From NCBI GenBank assembly GCA_023101725.1, contig JALJCO010007127.1:434001-498000 (forward strand): 64,000 nucleotides of DNA. Direction: 5' to 3'. A program made the position numbers and the translations under genes. Below, in pieces: positions 11,850 to 23,800 of this stretch. The notes under the pieces were generated by a model that searched no databases, was not told the origin of the DNA, and saw only the letters and a program-made list of their open reading frames with translations. Position 1 is the first letter of the stretch. Each line of letters begins with the position of its first letter. The stretch comes from Atherinomorus stipes. Its lineage: Eukaryota > Chordata > Actinopteri > Atheriniformes > Atherinidae.

Positions 11850-14800
11850 GTGTGTGTGTACCCACCTATGCATATGTGTGAGATGGAAACAGGTTGAGTA
11901 GAGCCTCATGCAAGATCATGCTGTTTTAGAAATTGTAAAATGATCATGTGAATGTATTGGCAGTAGGGCTGGACGATAATTCAATATCAATATATATCGA
12001 TCAATAGAGGTTTTTTCAATATAAAAAAAAAAGGGTCAATAAAAGTTCAAAATAGAAGCACAGTTTTCTGCTGTAGCCTTTCGGGTAGCATGATACTACA
12101 GTCACTCCTTCCACCAAACCAATCACTATGGCAGACAAAGGCAAAGGCTGAATTGGAATTCAGTTACGCCCCTTTCAGACTTGCACTGGAAAGCGGTAAT
12201 ATTTCAGACTCTGTCCTTTATAACGCTGCATTCAGACATGCGTACCGGTAAAATGCAAGTCTGAAAATGGCTTTAGTGTGAACTATATTATAAATAGGTC
12301 ATTCAGCAAAAGCTTAGATGACCAGGGCTGCACCTAAAATAGCTCGGAATTTGATAATGGCTTTTTTTTTTTTTTGATAAATATCGATATCGATCGATAA
12401 ATTTTGCCGTTCATATCATTCATTTATACATCGAGCGGGGCGGCTCGGTGGAGGCTGCCATGTCTATCGCCATGTTTTTGTGTTCGCGAGAAGCGTGACA
12501 GTAGGAAAACACAGAAACTCACCGGACACACCGGAGTTTTCAGCTCAGTTCGAGGTAATGCCTTTGAAAAGTAACCGCGCTGCAGTAGGGAGAGACTAGC
12601 GTCTCACTGACGCTGGGTTCACGTGCAGTCTGGCAGACGGCCGTTGGTAACAAACCAGATGTCATTTTAATCAATAAAGCCGAGCGAAAGACGGTAAAAC
12701 ATGGGTCAGGGAAAACAATACGACATCGCCATGACAACCGAACAGATGTTGACTGATATCACTGTAACTGACGGACCATGTCTTCACATAGAGGCCGGTG
12801 ATAACTTTACATGCAGCGGATGTCGTCGGTCTGCCCGGTTTCACGCGAATGCAGCATGAAAAGTACGAGGGAGCTGCTCCCGATTACACAGTGTCTCTTT
12901 AAACAAACAAACAAACAAAAAATGCCAATGGTAAATAAAACATGATTCAGAACAGTACTAATTTACAGATGGTGCTCCAAACCATAGACCGTAAGAAACG
13001 TATGTCCAGGTTAGATCACCAGACACACAAGCTAATAATCATGGGCAAACTTCTCTGTCTTGTATTCTGCTGCTTTGAAACCGCGTCCATCCAGAGCAGA
13101 GTGGATGGAAGTCAGTTGATGAAAAGCGAAGTCAGTCTGGACGATTTTAAAAATAAAACACTTTACGCAGAATCTGGATCACGTCTTACTCTGAAACATC
13201 AGCGTTACAACCTCACCTGCGGCACCAAGCCGTCAGCTGAGAGATTCTTACTTCACACTACCTGACACCTGGATGACGAGACATTCGTAAGCTGTAGTTT
13301 AATTCACCAGTAGATGCACAACAACCAAGGAAAAGTGATCAACCAAAGAGCAAGCACGTGGTACGCAGGTCGGTCTGGCTAAATAGCCAGGAGGAAAGCT
13401 AAAGAAGCCGCCCCGTGGTGCTTCTTCGTGAAGCGGGGGAGGCACGCGCGGGGTGGGTGCGCTCTGCTCCCCTTGGAGCATTTTTTCCGAGCAAAGCTTT
13501 CTCTTTTTAATGAGAAAAAACACATTTTCGGAAATGACATTCCGTGTTTATAATGAATTCCATTTTTAATGTTCAATTCCATGATTCACTGACTGCAGAT
13601 TTTGTAGGGCCCTAAATATTGTATGTGGAAACAGTCCCTATTGTAAACTATGATGCATATACATTGCAGAAAAAAATGTTGATGGCACTATAAGCCAATT
13701 TGCATGCTTTTAGTCTACATACCTTTGATATCAAGCCGCTTAAAGGTTTCATGACATCAAATATCACTTTTCTGGGGTTTTTGGGATATAATATGATTTG
13801 TTGTGCACTGATGAGGCCATGTGAATGTCCAGAGCGAGTATCAAAGTCCCTGTTCATGGTCTGTCAGCTTTGTTTCTTTGTTCAAAAACGGTTTAATCAG
13901 ACAGCAGCTTATCATTCTATGTAGGTTTATCATTCTACGTAATTCATTTGCTCCAATTAGAGCGTACAATCAAGTAAACAGATATACATAATGATTTACA
14001 ATAAAGTGTCGGCGTCTCACATCGCTACATTAGATAACGCGTCCATTCCACATGCTGTCAGCTGTTTACTGTTAGAGCACGTGGAGCTGTTCCATGCTTC
14101 ATTCTAAAAAGCCCAAAATAAAACATTTAATAATAAATAATAAAACCACCAAAACTATCTTCTTTTATTGTACTTGTCAAAAATAAGACGGAGAAATGTT
14201 TTGAACGGTGTTTAACACAAGACGCAACGGAAATGACACAGGCTGGCCGCAACAGAGAAAATGGGGCTGAATATGTGTTGGATGTGTGTAGCTGTGCAGT
14301 GCAGTGGTTAAGACAAACGGCTGCATTACAGCTGGTAATGGGTTTGAATCCCAAGCGCAGCTGACTTTATCCATGTCGTCTTCTATGTTTTGTCTTTTTT
14401 TTTTAAATTCACGCAATATAATTTGAAAAATTGTACAGTAACTTTTTATGGTGGTTTTAGTTAATAGAACTTTTCTAGCATACACATGCTGTTCAGTATG
14501 CAATGAACCTTTGAAATAGTGGCAGTGACATTCAGAACTTGGCTGCAAAATTCAGATTACCTGATTTAACAATTGGGAGTGAATGGGCCAATTTAACTAT
14601 GGCAGTTGGTGTGAAGGGGTTGGAGGTGGTGGGGGGGTGTGTTGGTGGTGTGGGGGGAAATTTTTGGGAGTTCTGGTTTTTTAAGGGAAACTCTCTTTCT
14701 GTTGCAGATTTTGACTTTGAGTATGACAAACCAGGGGCTGAGCGGTCGCGCAGAAGGAGAGGTGAAGATGATACTCTTGAAAGGTAAGACGCCATATCAT

Positions 14801-17800
14801 CCTGATTTCTGTCCTGTCTCTAGAGAAATAGTGTGTTTTCAGGTTGCAAGTACGGCGGTTTTAAGCTTCGTCTCCTTATAAACAGATGATACTTATTAGT
14901 GTTGAAAAATTAAGTTTCAATTTTGTCAACACTAATAAGTGTTGAAAAATTGCAAGTTGAATAGACATTCTGACAAATATATTGATCAAGGTTCTGATCA
15001 CACTGAAGCTTTCAGGGGAGCCTTTTTTTGAGGTCTGTAGCGACTTCGCAAGTCACATGCATGCGCATCTGTATTTGTGCACACTACATCAGAAAAATAA
15101 CACATAAAACAGCTACTCATGCCATAAGATTAAAATCTTAATTTGGCATTATCTCACCGAGGGAAACAGATTTCCAGCATGTAGATGCCTTTCTACAGTG
15201 GTGAGTTAGATCTAACGATAAAGTGGGTTTTCACTTTATCGTTATTTATAAAGTTTCTGACAATTTTTAAGCCTTAGATTTAAGTTACTATCATCCATTG
15301 TTCAGAAGCAAAGTTATTACTGCGGCAATTTAAAATATCAAATACACTACTCACAAAAAGTTAGGGATGTTCAACTTTCAGTTTTTGGAAAACAGAATAA
15401 TGCAGAATAAATATTCAACCATTGAACAATGTAAGTGTGCATTAAAAAGTTTAGAGAAAGTTTAAATCAGTTCACCTGGAAAGGTCGAAGTGGATTTTAG
15501 ATTCATTCTGACATCATACAAAAAGCCAAATATCCTTAACATTTTGTGAGTAGTGTATATCATTTTATTTAATTTTAATTTATGACATTGAAAAAAAGCC
15601 CCTTTTTCTTCTGTTCTATTAACCCTCTAGGCGCCAAAGTCGCAATATTGCAACAGGCGACATTGTTGAATATAACAGACCTTATCTTTAAATCTATAGC
15701 CTTGAACTGTTACTGCTTGGTTTCACTACATCGCCATGATATACAGCGTCAGTTCTGACGTCATTTTTGAGTGTGTTTATATGAAATAAATCAGAGAAAT
15801 AAAGGTTTGAAACCAGACACCCGCTGTCTGCGCGCGAAGCTGCAGGAGCATGGGAGAGGGAGAGAAAAGGCGAAAGCAGCAGCGTGTTGGAAAGAGTGAG
15901 AGACAGATGGCGACTTTTAGAATAAAAAACTAAGCGCCCAGAGGCCTTTACAGTGCAGACGAGGTGCTGCACTGATCTTTGCTGATCAGGATTAGAAGGG
16001 GACGATCAGGCCTCATCAGAGACGGCAGCCCGCGCTCGCACTACACAACCTGGCAGAAAGCACCCTGATGACGGTGAAAGTTTTCTCTGCCGCGGTGACG
16101 GGAGAAAGAAAGAGGGACGTATGGGCAGAAGAGGGGATAATCAAAATAGGGGAGTTATTGATGACGGCTGGGAATGTTTGAGAGTTGAAGTGATCCATGA
16201 ATGGATCCAAGACCCTGACGAGCCTGTGTGGGATATCGCGGACACGAGGATCTCACAGATGCTCGTGCATGTGATTTTCTGTCTCTGTTTTCGGATGAGG
16301 ATTTCTGGAACCTCATCACAAATGAAAGATATGCTCACCAGTACCTTGACACACACCAACTCCAGCCAAACCCCAGATTTCATGGCTGGTATGATGGTAT
16401 GAGGGGTCAGCTAGGTTATGACAAATTATAATTCTATAATAAACAAAAAAAGGGGGAAAAAAAACATAAAAATATAATTTTACCTGTTGATATATAAATT
16501 ATATTAGCAAATGTACTCCTGTCATATTTCTGTTCATTTATTCTGAGGATGAGAGGATGAAAAAGGATCAGTGAAAAAATGGAGAAAAAAAAAATCTACT
16601 GTGTAAATATGTTCGGAATTCTGTTTTACTAAGTTTTACCTGCTGATATACAAATTATATTCGCAAAGTTACTCCAATCAAACTCCTGTTTCTTTATTTT
16701 TTTTCTGTGTATAAATATGTTCAAAAATCTGTTTTTTTACTGAAAGTTACACAATCCAATATGGCCGCTACCTGATGACATCACAATATGCAAATTACAT
16801 GAGTAAATTTACTCCCATCACAAACTTTAGGTCATGATGAATATTTTTCTCATTTACATTATAGATCTGTCTCTCATCAACCCCAAGCTACATTTTGAAA
16901 TCTTAAAATCCAAATGGAATATTTTCCTAAATAAACTCTGGCGCCTAGAGGGTTAAACTTTAAAGCTTTAAGATTTTAGTTTCAGAATTAAGAGAATTCA
17001 GATTTTTATCTTTTATTTGGAGTTGTGTACCTATTCTGTGACACAGCTGTGAAATGTTACGTCACATTCAACTTTGACAGAAAATCAATATTTGAATGAA
17101 ATTAGCCGTCTGATATCATTAAATTTAATTTAAGAGAAACAGGAAACATTTAAGATTGTCAAAAATAACTATTTGTTTTATATTATGATATATATATTGA
17201 TATCGAACAATATGGGGAAAATGATCTTGATAGAACTTTTTCCCATATCACCCAGCTCTAGTTTCCCCTACCGGCAGGGCGCACCGCACTCCCAATGATC
17301 ATATTTTTTATCCAGCACCAAGTCACAACAGAATTCATTTAAAGTCTCACTTCTCTAGAACAGGTTTATATTGAGCTATTTTATTAAAACTGAATAGTCT
17401 GATGTTATTTATCCCATTTACATGAAATCTGAAAAATTTAAATCACTTGATGTTAAATGTACTAGATAATGACAATCTCTTATGATCTAATGATATAGTA
17501 CGTCTTTCATTTTAGATAACAGCTATGATGAAAAAAAAAAGTCAGACCTCCATGTGGTCTGCTGTTGCGTATTATCTGACTATTCTGAATGTTCTGGTTT
17601 GTCTTTTCTTCAAGTGATTTGGAAGATGATTTGTTGGAGGAGGATTGGCTGTCCAGTAAAAAGGTAAGATTGATCTTTAAAGGAGTGATGACATAACAGT
17701 TAAAAACTAGTTTATGTTGTTGGCATTACTTTATATGTAAATACTCCAAAGAAAAAAACGGCATTTTTTACAGCGGAGTATTGTTTTGAAACGCCAGACC

Positions 17801-20800
17801 TCACTTCCTCAGTAATACAGTTGGGTCCGGTGATGATATGGAGCTTTACCCGGAGACCACGTTGACTTCATTTTGATTGGGGGGGGGGGCGCTGTTTACT
17901 TGATAGTGTGCTCTTATTGGAGCAATTAAATTACATAGAATGATAGAACTACGTAGAATGATAGCCTGCTGTCTGATTCAACTGTTTCTGAGCAGAGAGA
18001 CAAAGCTGACAGACCATAAACAGGAACTTTGATACTCACTCTGGACATTCACATGGCCTCATCAGTGCACAACAGATCATATTATACACCCAAAACCCCA
18101 GAAAAGTGAAATTGATCTCATGGCACATTTAACTGTTTGAATTTCACTTTTTGTATGTGGTTTTTCTGCTCACAAGGAGGAAAATGACATCCAAAACATT
18201 AGGTGTTAGTAATGGCAGGACATTTAGAGAATAGTCGTGAGGAGTGCACTTGTAGCAGGTGGCTCCTCCACAGGAGGAATTGTTGATGTGAACCAGGAGG
18301 AAGTACAGTGGACAAAAAAGCGCTATCTTGACCTGCCCAGATTGCCTTCACCACATGGGAATAAAGCATCCTTTGGGGTTGGAGGTGGCCCGCTGCCCCC
18401 ACACCTTTAACACACACAACATAGACACACAACTGATGATGAAAAAAACACAATTTAAAAATCGTGTACAGTAATGTTCCTTTGTTTTTGTTGCAGAATC
18501 CTTTAGAAGTGTCAGATGAAGAGTTAAACGATGACCTTCTTCAAAGTGACGATGAAGATATAGATGCAAGGTAATTTACATCAGCATTGTGCTTCTAAGT
18601 TTCTCTTTCTAAGTTCAATTAAGCTTTTTCTGTAAGATCGAATAATTTTTGTTGTTGGTGTCATTGACAGCGGTCAGGATGTCAGCTTTGGTGCCACATA
18701 CAACATGGGCACATCCTATGACCAGCAGGACAACTCGCAAGAAGCAGACTACACAGATGATGTTGTGAACCTTGGTGCAGAGGGCTGTGAGGAAGGGTAC
18801 CAGCAAGAGGGGGAAGAGGAGTACACAGAAGAATACAGTCAGGAGGACACTGCGGAGATGGCTGACGACCAAATCCATTACACCGGAGAACAAGCTGAGG
18901 GTGATGATGGCTACCAGGATGAAGTGCTAGACATCCAAATCAGTGAGCCCATAGATGGGGAATTTCAAGTAAGTTCTCAAGTTTTCTCACTCTCATGTTA
19001 ACACCCCCTCACACACATGCACACACACATTCTCCCACTATCCTTTCTGTCCAGCTCTATTGTGTCCAAGAGATAATGTCAATTTCTTGTCTCTCTAAGG
19101 GGGAGTCAGGATTGAAAATCTATTCAGGAGAAGGAGATGTTGGTTGGCGTTTTTGGACAGGGGACGATTAGATTCATTATCACCTCTTGCCAGCAAATTT
19201 CTCCATCTTGCTGACAAAGTTTTGTTGACAGCTTGTTTGGCGTGAGGTAATGCTCTGCTGTCGCCTCCAAATCCCTGTGCCATTGTGACCTTGGGCCCTG
19301 TATCTTTGGGGGAGGAAGAAGCTGCTTTGTGTTGGGGAGATGTGCTGCCAATCGGCAGAGGTTAATGTGGGGGGCTTTTTTCTCTAGCTTTAGACTGGAT
19401 CTGATAAAGTCTCATGCAGGTGAAAAGATTATTGACCTTCCTGAGGACACTCCATACAGTTTTCTAATGATTGATGTGAGTTTCTCTTTTATTCGTTTCC
19501 CTTTCCTCTTAGCCTGTGCTAAGAGGATCAAAGATAAGAGCAGATCCATGTGCAAATGCCTGTTATGGTCCATTTACCATGGCGTGATTGTGTTTGGCAC
19601 CTGACAGAGATATATTAGCCTACCTTCTTTCACCAAACAAAGATAAGATTTTGACCTTCTTAACCCAAGTGACGGCCTATTTTGGTTTTTGGGAGACGTC
19701 TGTAGCTGTGGATGTGTATTTGAATTATGTGCCTTTGCTGTTTACAAGGTCACTAAACTGCTTGGCCTTGACATTTTGCTCACCATGGTATTCATCAAGC
19801 ATTATGTGGAACAGTTTAAAGGATTAAGCTGTTGTGTTCCCTTGGGGCTGTCTGTCCATTTGTCTGGTTTGCTAAGAGTATTTTTCCCCCTACATTTATA
19901 TGTGCTGCTGTTTGCAGGTTAATAGAGTACAAGACAAAACACTATTGTGTGACCTACACTCTTATTTAGCAATTAATGTTAGTTATTTGGAGTACTGGAA
20001 TTACTATCTACTGACTCACCACCAACATCATCTGTCTGGAACAGTGTTGGCTTTTCTGCAGGAGCAGAATCATTTATGTGTAGTGAATAATATTGTTTCA
20101 TGCATTGACTGCATCGAAAGTGAGGCAAAAAAAGTCCTATGGAGAAAAAAAAAACATCTTCCCAGAGTCTCTGCAGCTTTCTCACATTTTTGACACAGTC
20201 ATGAACTTACAGTGTGACCAATAACAGAGTGATTTGTGAGGAGTCAGTCAATGATATTTTCACCATCACTGAAGCGGGGTGGAGTGTTTTTATCTGCGTC
20301 TGCATTTCTGTATATCATGTCAAACATTTACATCTCATTGAATTTCAAATGCTGTCAGGAATAGTAATGAAGCCTTGCTCCCACTGTTATGGTAATTTAC
20401 GTTCAGAAGGGGAGGGGTTCCGTGGTGCCTCCCCAAATCCTCTCTATAAGATTTTGGTGTGTGTGCTCTGTATGGTTTTTGCTTCTTTTCATATAGTTAG
20501 TTTTTTCTGCCTCATGCAAAGTATACAATACTTCAGCCCACTTATACTTAACTTAACCAGTTGTCTTATATGCTTATTTGCTTGTTTGTAGAACAACATT
20601 TGAAGCATGGAAGGGTGTTTTTCTTCTCAACAGAATCCCATAGAGATTGTTTTTCTAGGAATGGCTGAAACTAAGTGGTGCATTGTTAATGACAATTAGA
20701 GCACTATTGTTACTTGATCAATACTTGCTTTGTAAATCAACTTTAAAGGATGAAGAATACCAAGCCTCTTATGCTTCTGAGTCTCTTGATGAACATGGAA

Positions 20801-23800
20801 CCATGCAGAGACAGCATACTGAGGAGGCAGAACGAGGAGAGCAACAAGATGAAGAAGACACCACTGAGGAACCTCAAATCTACGACACAGAGGAGGTAAA
20901 CTATGAAATTCTGTTTTGATTGATGGTATTTATTTCTGAATGCTCTTTTAAAGGAGTGATGACATAGCAGTAAAAACTAGTTTATGTTGTTGGCATTACT
21001 GCATATGAAAATACTCCAAAGAAAAAAACAGCATTTTTTTACAGCGGGGTATTGTTTTGAAAAAACACCAGACCTCAATTCCTCAGTAATACAGTTGGGT
21101 CTGGTGATGATATGAAGCTTTACCCGGAGACCACATTGACTTCATTTTGATTGGCTACACCTTATTTGGCTATGGATCACCGCGAACATCCGGGAATTAT
21201 CGCCAAATTCGTCACATCCGGTTAGGTAACAGGTGAAAACATTGCTTCGTTGCATAGGGGAGCCACTGAATTAACTGCTTCATTACTCGTCAATCTTCGT
21301 TTATTCTACTTTGGAAATACCGAGAAGTCCCACTGTGTATGGCTGCCATAAACATATCTATCACACGGACAAGAGAATATGTTTGTTCCAGTTCCCAAAA
21401 CAACAGAAAAAGTCCCGAACAACATGCTAAGTGGCTAGCTGCTATCAAGCCCATAAATGCTGACAGTTCACGCTGGAAACCATGGAAACATCTAACAATA
21501 TGTTCGGATCACTTTGTGACTGATAAAAAAGCATATATTGTGGTCTCACTTTTTAAACCCTGTAGTTGTTTTTGTACAGATGATAGAAAACACCATTAAA
21601 TCAGTGGATGTACAGAATCACAGCGCCGCCCGCTGTTCCTGTCTCCTCAGGACTGTTAACGATTACGTTCATCCAGATTACTGCCATCAATGTTCCCACA
21701 TAAGAATAAAAGCATAAAAAGCGGCAGAAAGGCATTTGCAGCATTATAAACATGCACAGTCATAACCAGTTACATACAGATAAGACTGCCGGTAATTTAT
21801 AGCTTTATCAATGAGAGTAAACTCCTGAGAAGTACATCAAAGAAATACCACCATTTCTTAAAAATCCGGGGAAAATTTATGTTCTATAAAAAAAAAAATG
21901 GCTTGAACACGGTGCTTACCTGATGAAACCAAATAAATCATGAGATCGGGAAACTGATCATCAGGCTGTTATGTACAGGTAGGTTCGTCTAACCAGGCTG
22001 TAGCAGCAGAAGATGGGCATCACTTAGTCCAACAGATACTAGTTTAGCTTCGTATCTTCTTCTAGCGTCGGCAGTGAGACTTTCGGTATAACTGGACGTC
22101 ATTTCTATAATATTTCAAAGACAGACCGGCGGAGAAAAAAAATTAAAAAGAGTGCAAAAGCAGTTTTTGAGGCTCATAGTCCATCAGACGCCGTTCAAAT
22201 ACGAAGCATATTTTCACCGGGACCAGCTTCGCGGTCACATGAATTCCGGGTTGTGACGTAGGCTCGCGGTGATCCATAACCTTATTTAGAGAAACTAGGC
22301 CAAGCTGCACTAGCGGTCAGAGTTTGCTAAAGGCTAACTGCTAGCAACATGGGCACTTCAGACAGCGATCTATGTTTATCAGACAAGACAGCATTTAGAA
22401 AATAAATAAACTTACAGGTAATGACAAGGTTGTGGTCGCCTCCCTCATTGTTGCTGCAGAAGTTTTCTTTTAAATCCATTTGTTTGAAAAACCAGACCTG
22501 ACTGCGCAGAAGTTACTACTCAGCTACACACACGCAGCTGAATCAGATAGAGAGGGGAGAGCGGGGGAGCGAAGCCAACGGTGCATAGACCGTTAGGAGA
22601 GAGGAGGGGGGGAGGCTGTTTACTTGATAGTGTGCTCTTATTGGAGCAATTGAATTACGTAGAATGATAGAACTACGTAGAATGATAGGCTGCTGTCTGA
22701 TTCAACCTTTTCTGAGCAGAGAGACAAAGCTGACAGACCATAAACAGGAACTTTGATTTTCACTCTGGACATTCACATGGCCTCATCAGTGCACAACAGA
22801 TCATATTATACCCCCAGATCCCCAGAAAAGTGAAATTTGATGTCATGGCACCTTTAAAACAAAAAATCCATAAAAGAACTGGAAATGATCCCTTGTCTAT
22901 GGCTGGAATTTACCCACACTTGGGTGAATACAGATGTGTTCAGTAAAAATCAACATAAGTTATTATGTAATGCAGTGAAGAGAAAACTAAAAAGATTCAG
23001 TCTTTTGTCCTCACCTTTCAGAATTTGCATATAGTAAAAACTTTGATAGACATAACTTGACTATAGACTTATGATTTTAACATTTGAAAATTTCCCCAGG
23101 GTGAAAATGAAACTGTACCTGATGATGAAACGAAGGAGGATTCAAATGAAGAAGAGGAGGATGACGAAGAGTCTGGCCGAATTCGCTTCAAATCTGAGAG
23201 GAAAGATGGTGCTATTGTGCGATTGGCAGATGCAAGTGGCAAAAGGAGGAACATTCCTGAAACGCTCGGTACAAATTATTTCTGCCTGAACAAAAATTAT
23301 ACACGATTTACTGACAGCAAGAGTAGATCTCAATATATGTCACTGTTATACTGGTTTACATTACTTTTTTATATAATCAACAGTTATTTTACTTACAGGG
23401 TTCCTGAAGGGTCTTAAAAAGTCTTAAAAGTCTTAAATTTAACAATCTGCATTTCATACCTTAAAAGGGTCCTTAAATTTGACAGTTGTGCTAAATTTCA
23501 TATGGTAGGTCTTAAATTATGTTGCGGCCTGACAGATCTCCGTCACTTCTGTCTGCCGCACACAAGAGCTTTCTGCTGAGCTAAAAGTCGTTCGAGGCTG
23601 TTTGCTCAGCTGATAGCTCGCGGTGTGTGCCTGGCTTTCGGTGAGTTTTCTGCCTCACAAGGCCTTGAGGTAAAAATCAAACATGTTTGATATTTTTTGC
23701 CTCGTGATGTAGAAAGCTCACTTTGTGCGCTCAATTTGAGCTGCGTACTGAGGTGATGAGGTGAGGTGAGGTGATAAATTGGTGGAAATACGGCCAGACT

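Larger units (their letters stand above)
224..14707 (+). other. rbm33: rbm33 intron 1 (14.5 kb, transposon-rich)
   Basis: This is the largest intron in the gene. No coding exon was found in it. Most of it is hAT-like, Tc1-like and SINE-like elements, listed separately. 6600-7900 holds further degraded pieces, including a fragment near 6620-6722 resembling the end of the 3510-5200 element and GGTACC-rich sequence near 6876-6980. About 12420-13730 contains short ORFs without recognisable similarity and is unassigned. Confidence 0.85.
20948..22857 (+). mobile_element. TTAA-flanked (piggyBac-type) element, long copy, carrying a P-like insertion
   Basis: It starts TTAAAGGAGTGATGACAT and ends GATGTCATGGCACCTTTAA, with TTAA at both sides. 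It has the same two flanks as 17677-18132 plus about 340 bp of middle sequence absent there. A separate 1.1-kb element with 9-bp duplications is inserted at 21168-22278. No intact transposase is seen. It occupies most of rbm33 intron 6. Confidence 0.88.

Noticed and set aside
11709..11909. Poly Thr-His / Cys-Val ORFs on both strands
   Set aside because: Direct translation of a TG/CA microsatellite.
12942..13265. 107-codon ORF in intron 1
   Set aside because: No recognised family and no conserved motif. It may be part of an unidentified repeat, but that cannot be shown.
14177..14548. 123-codon ORF on the - strand in intron 1
   Set aside because: It overlaps a SINE-like remnant and shows no protein similarity.
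20214..20591. 125-codon ORF in rbm33 intron 5
   Set aside because: Hydrophobic, T-rich translation without splice signals or family match.
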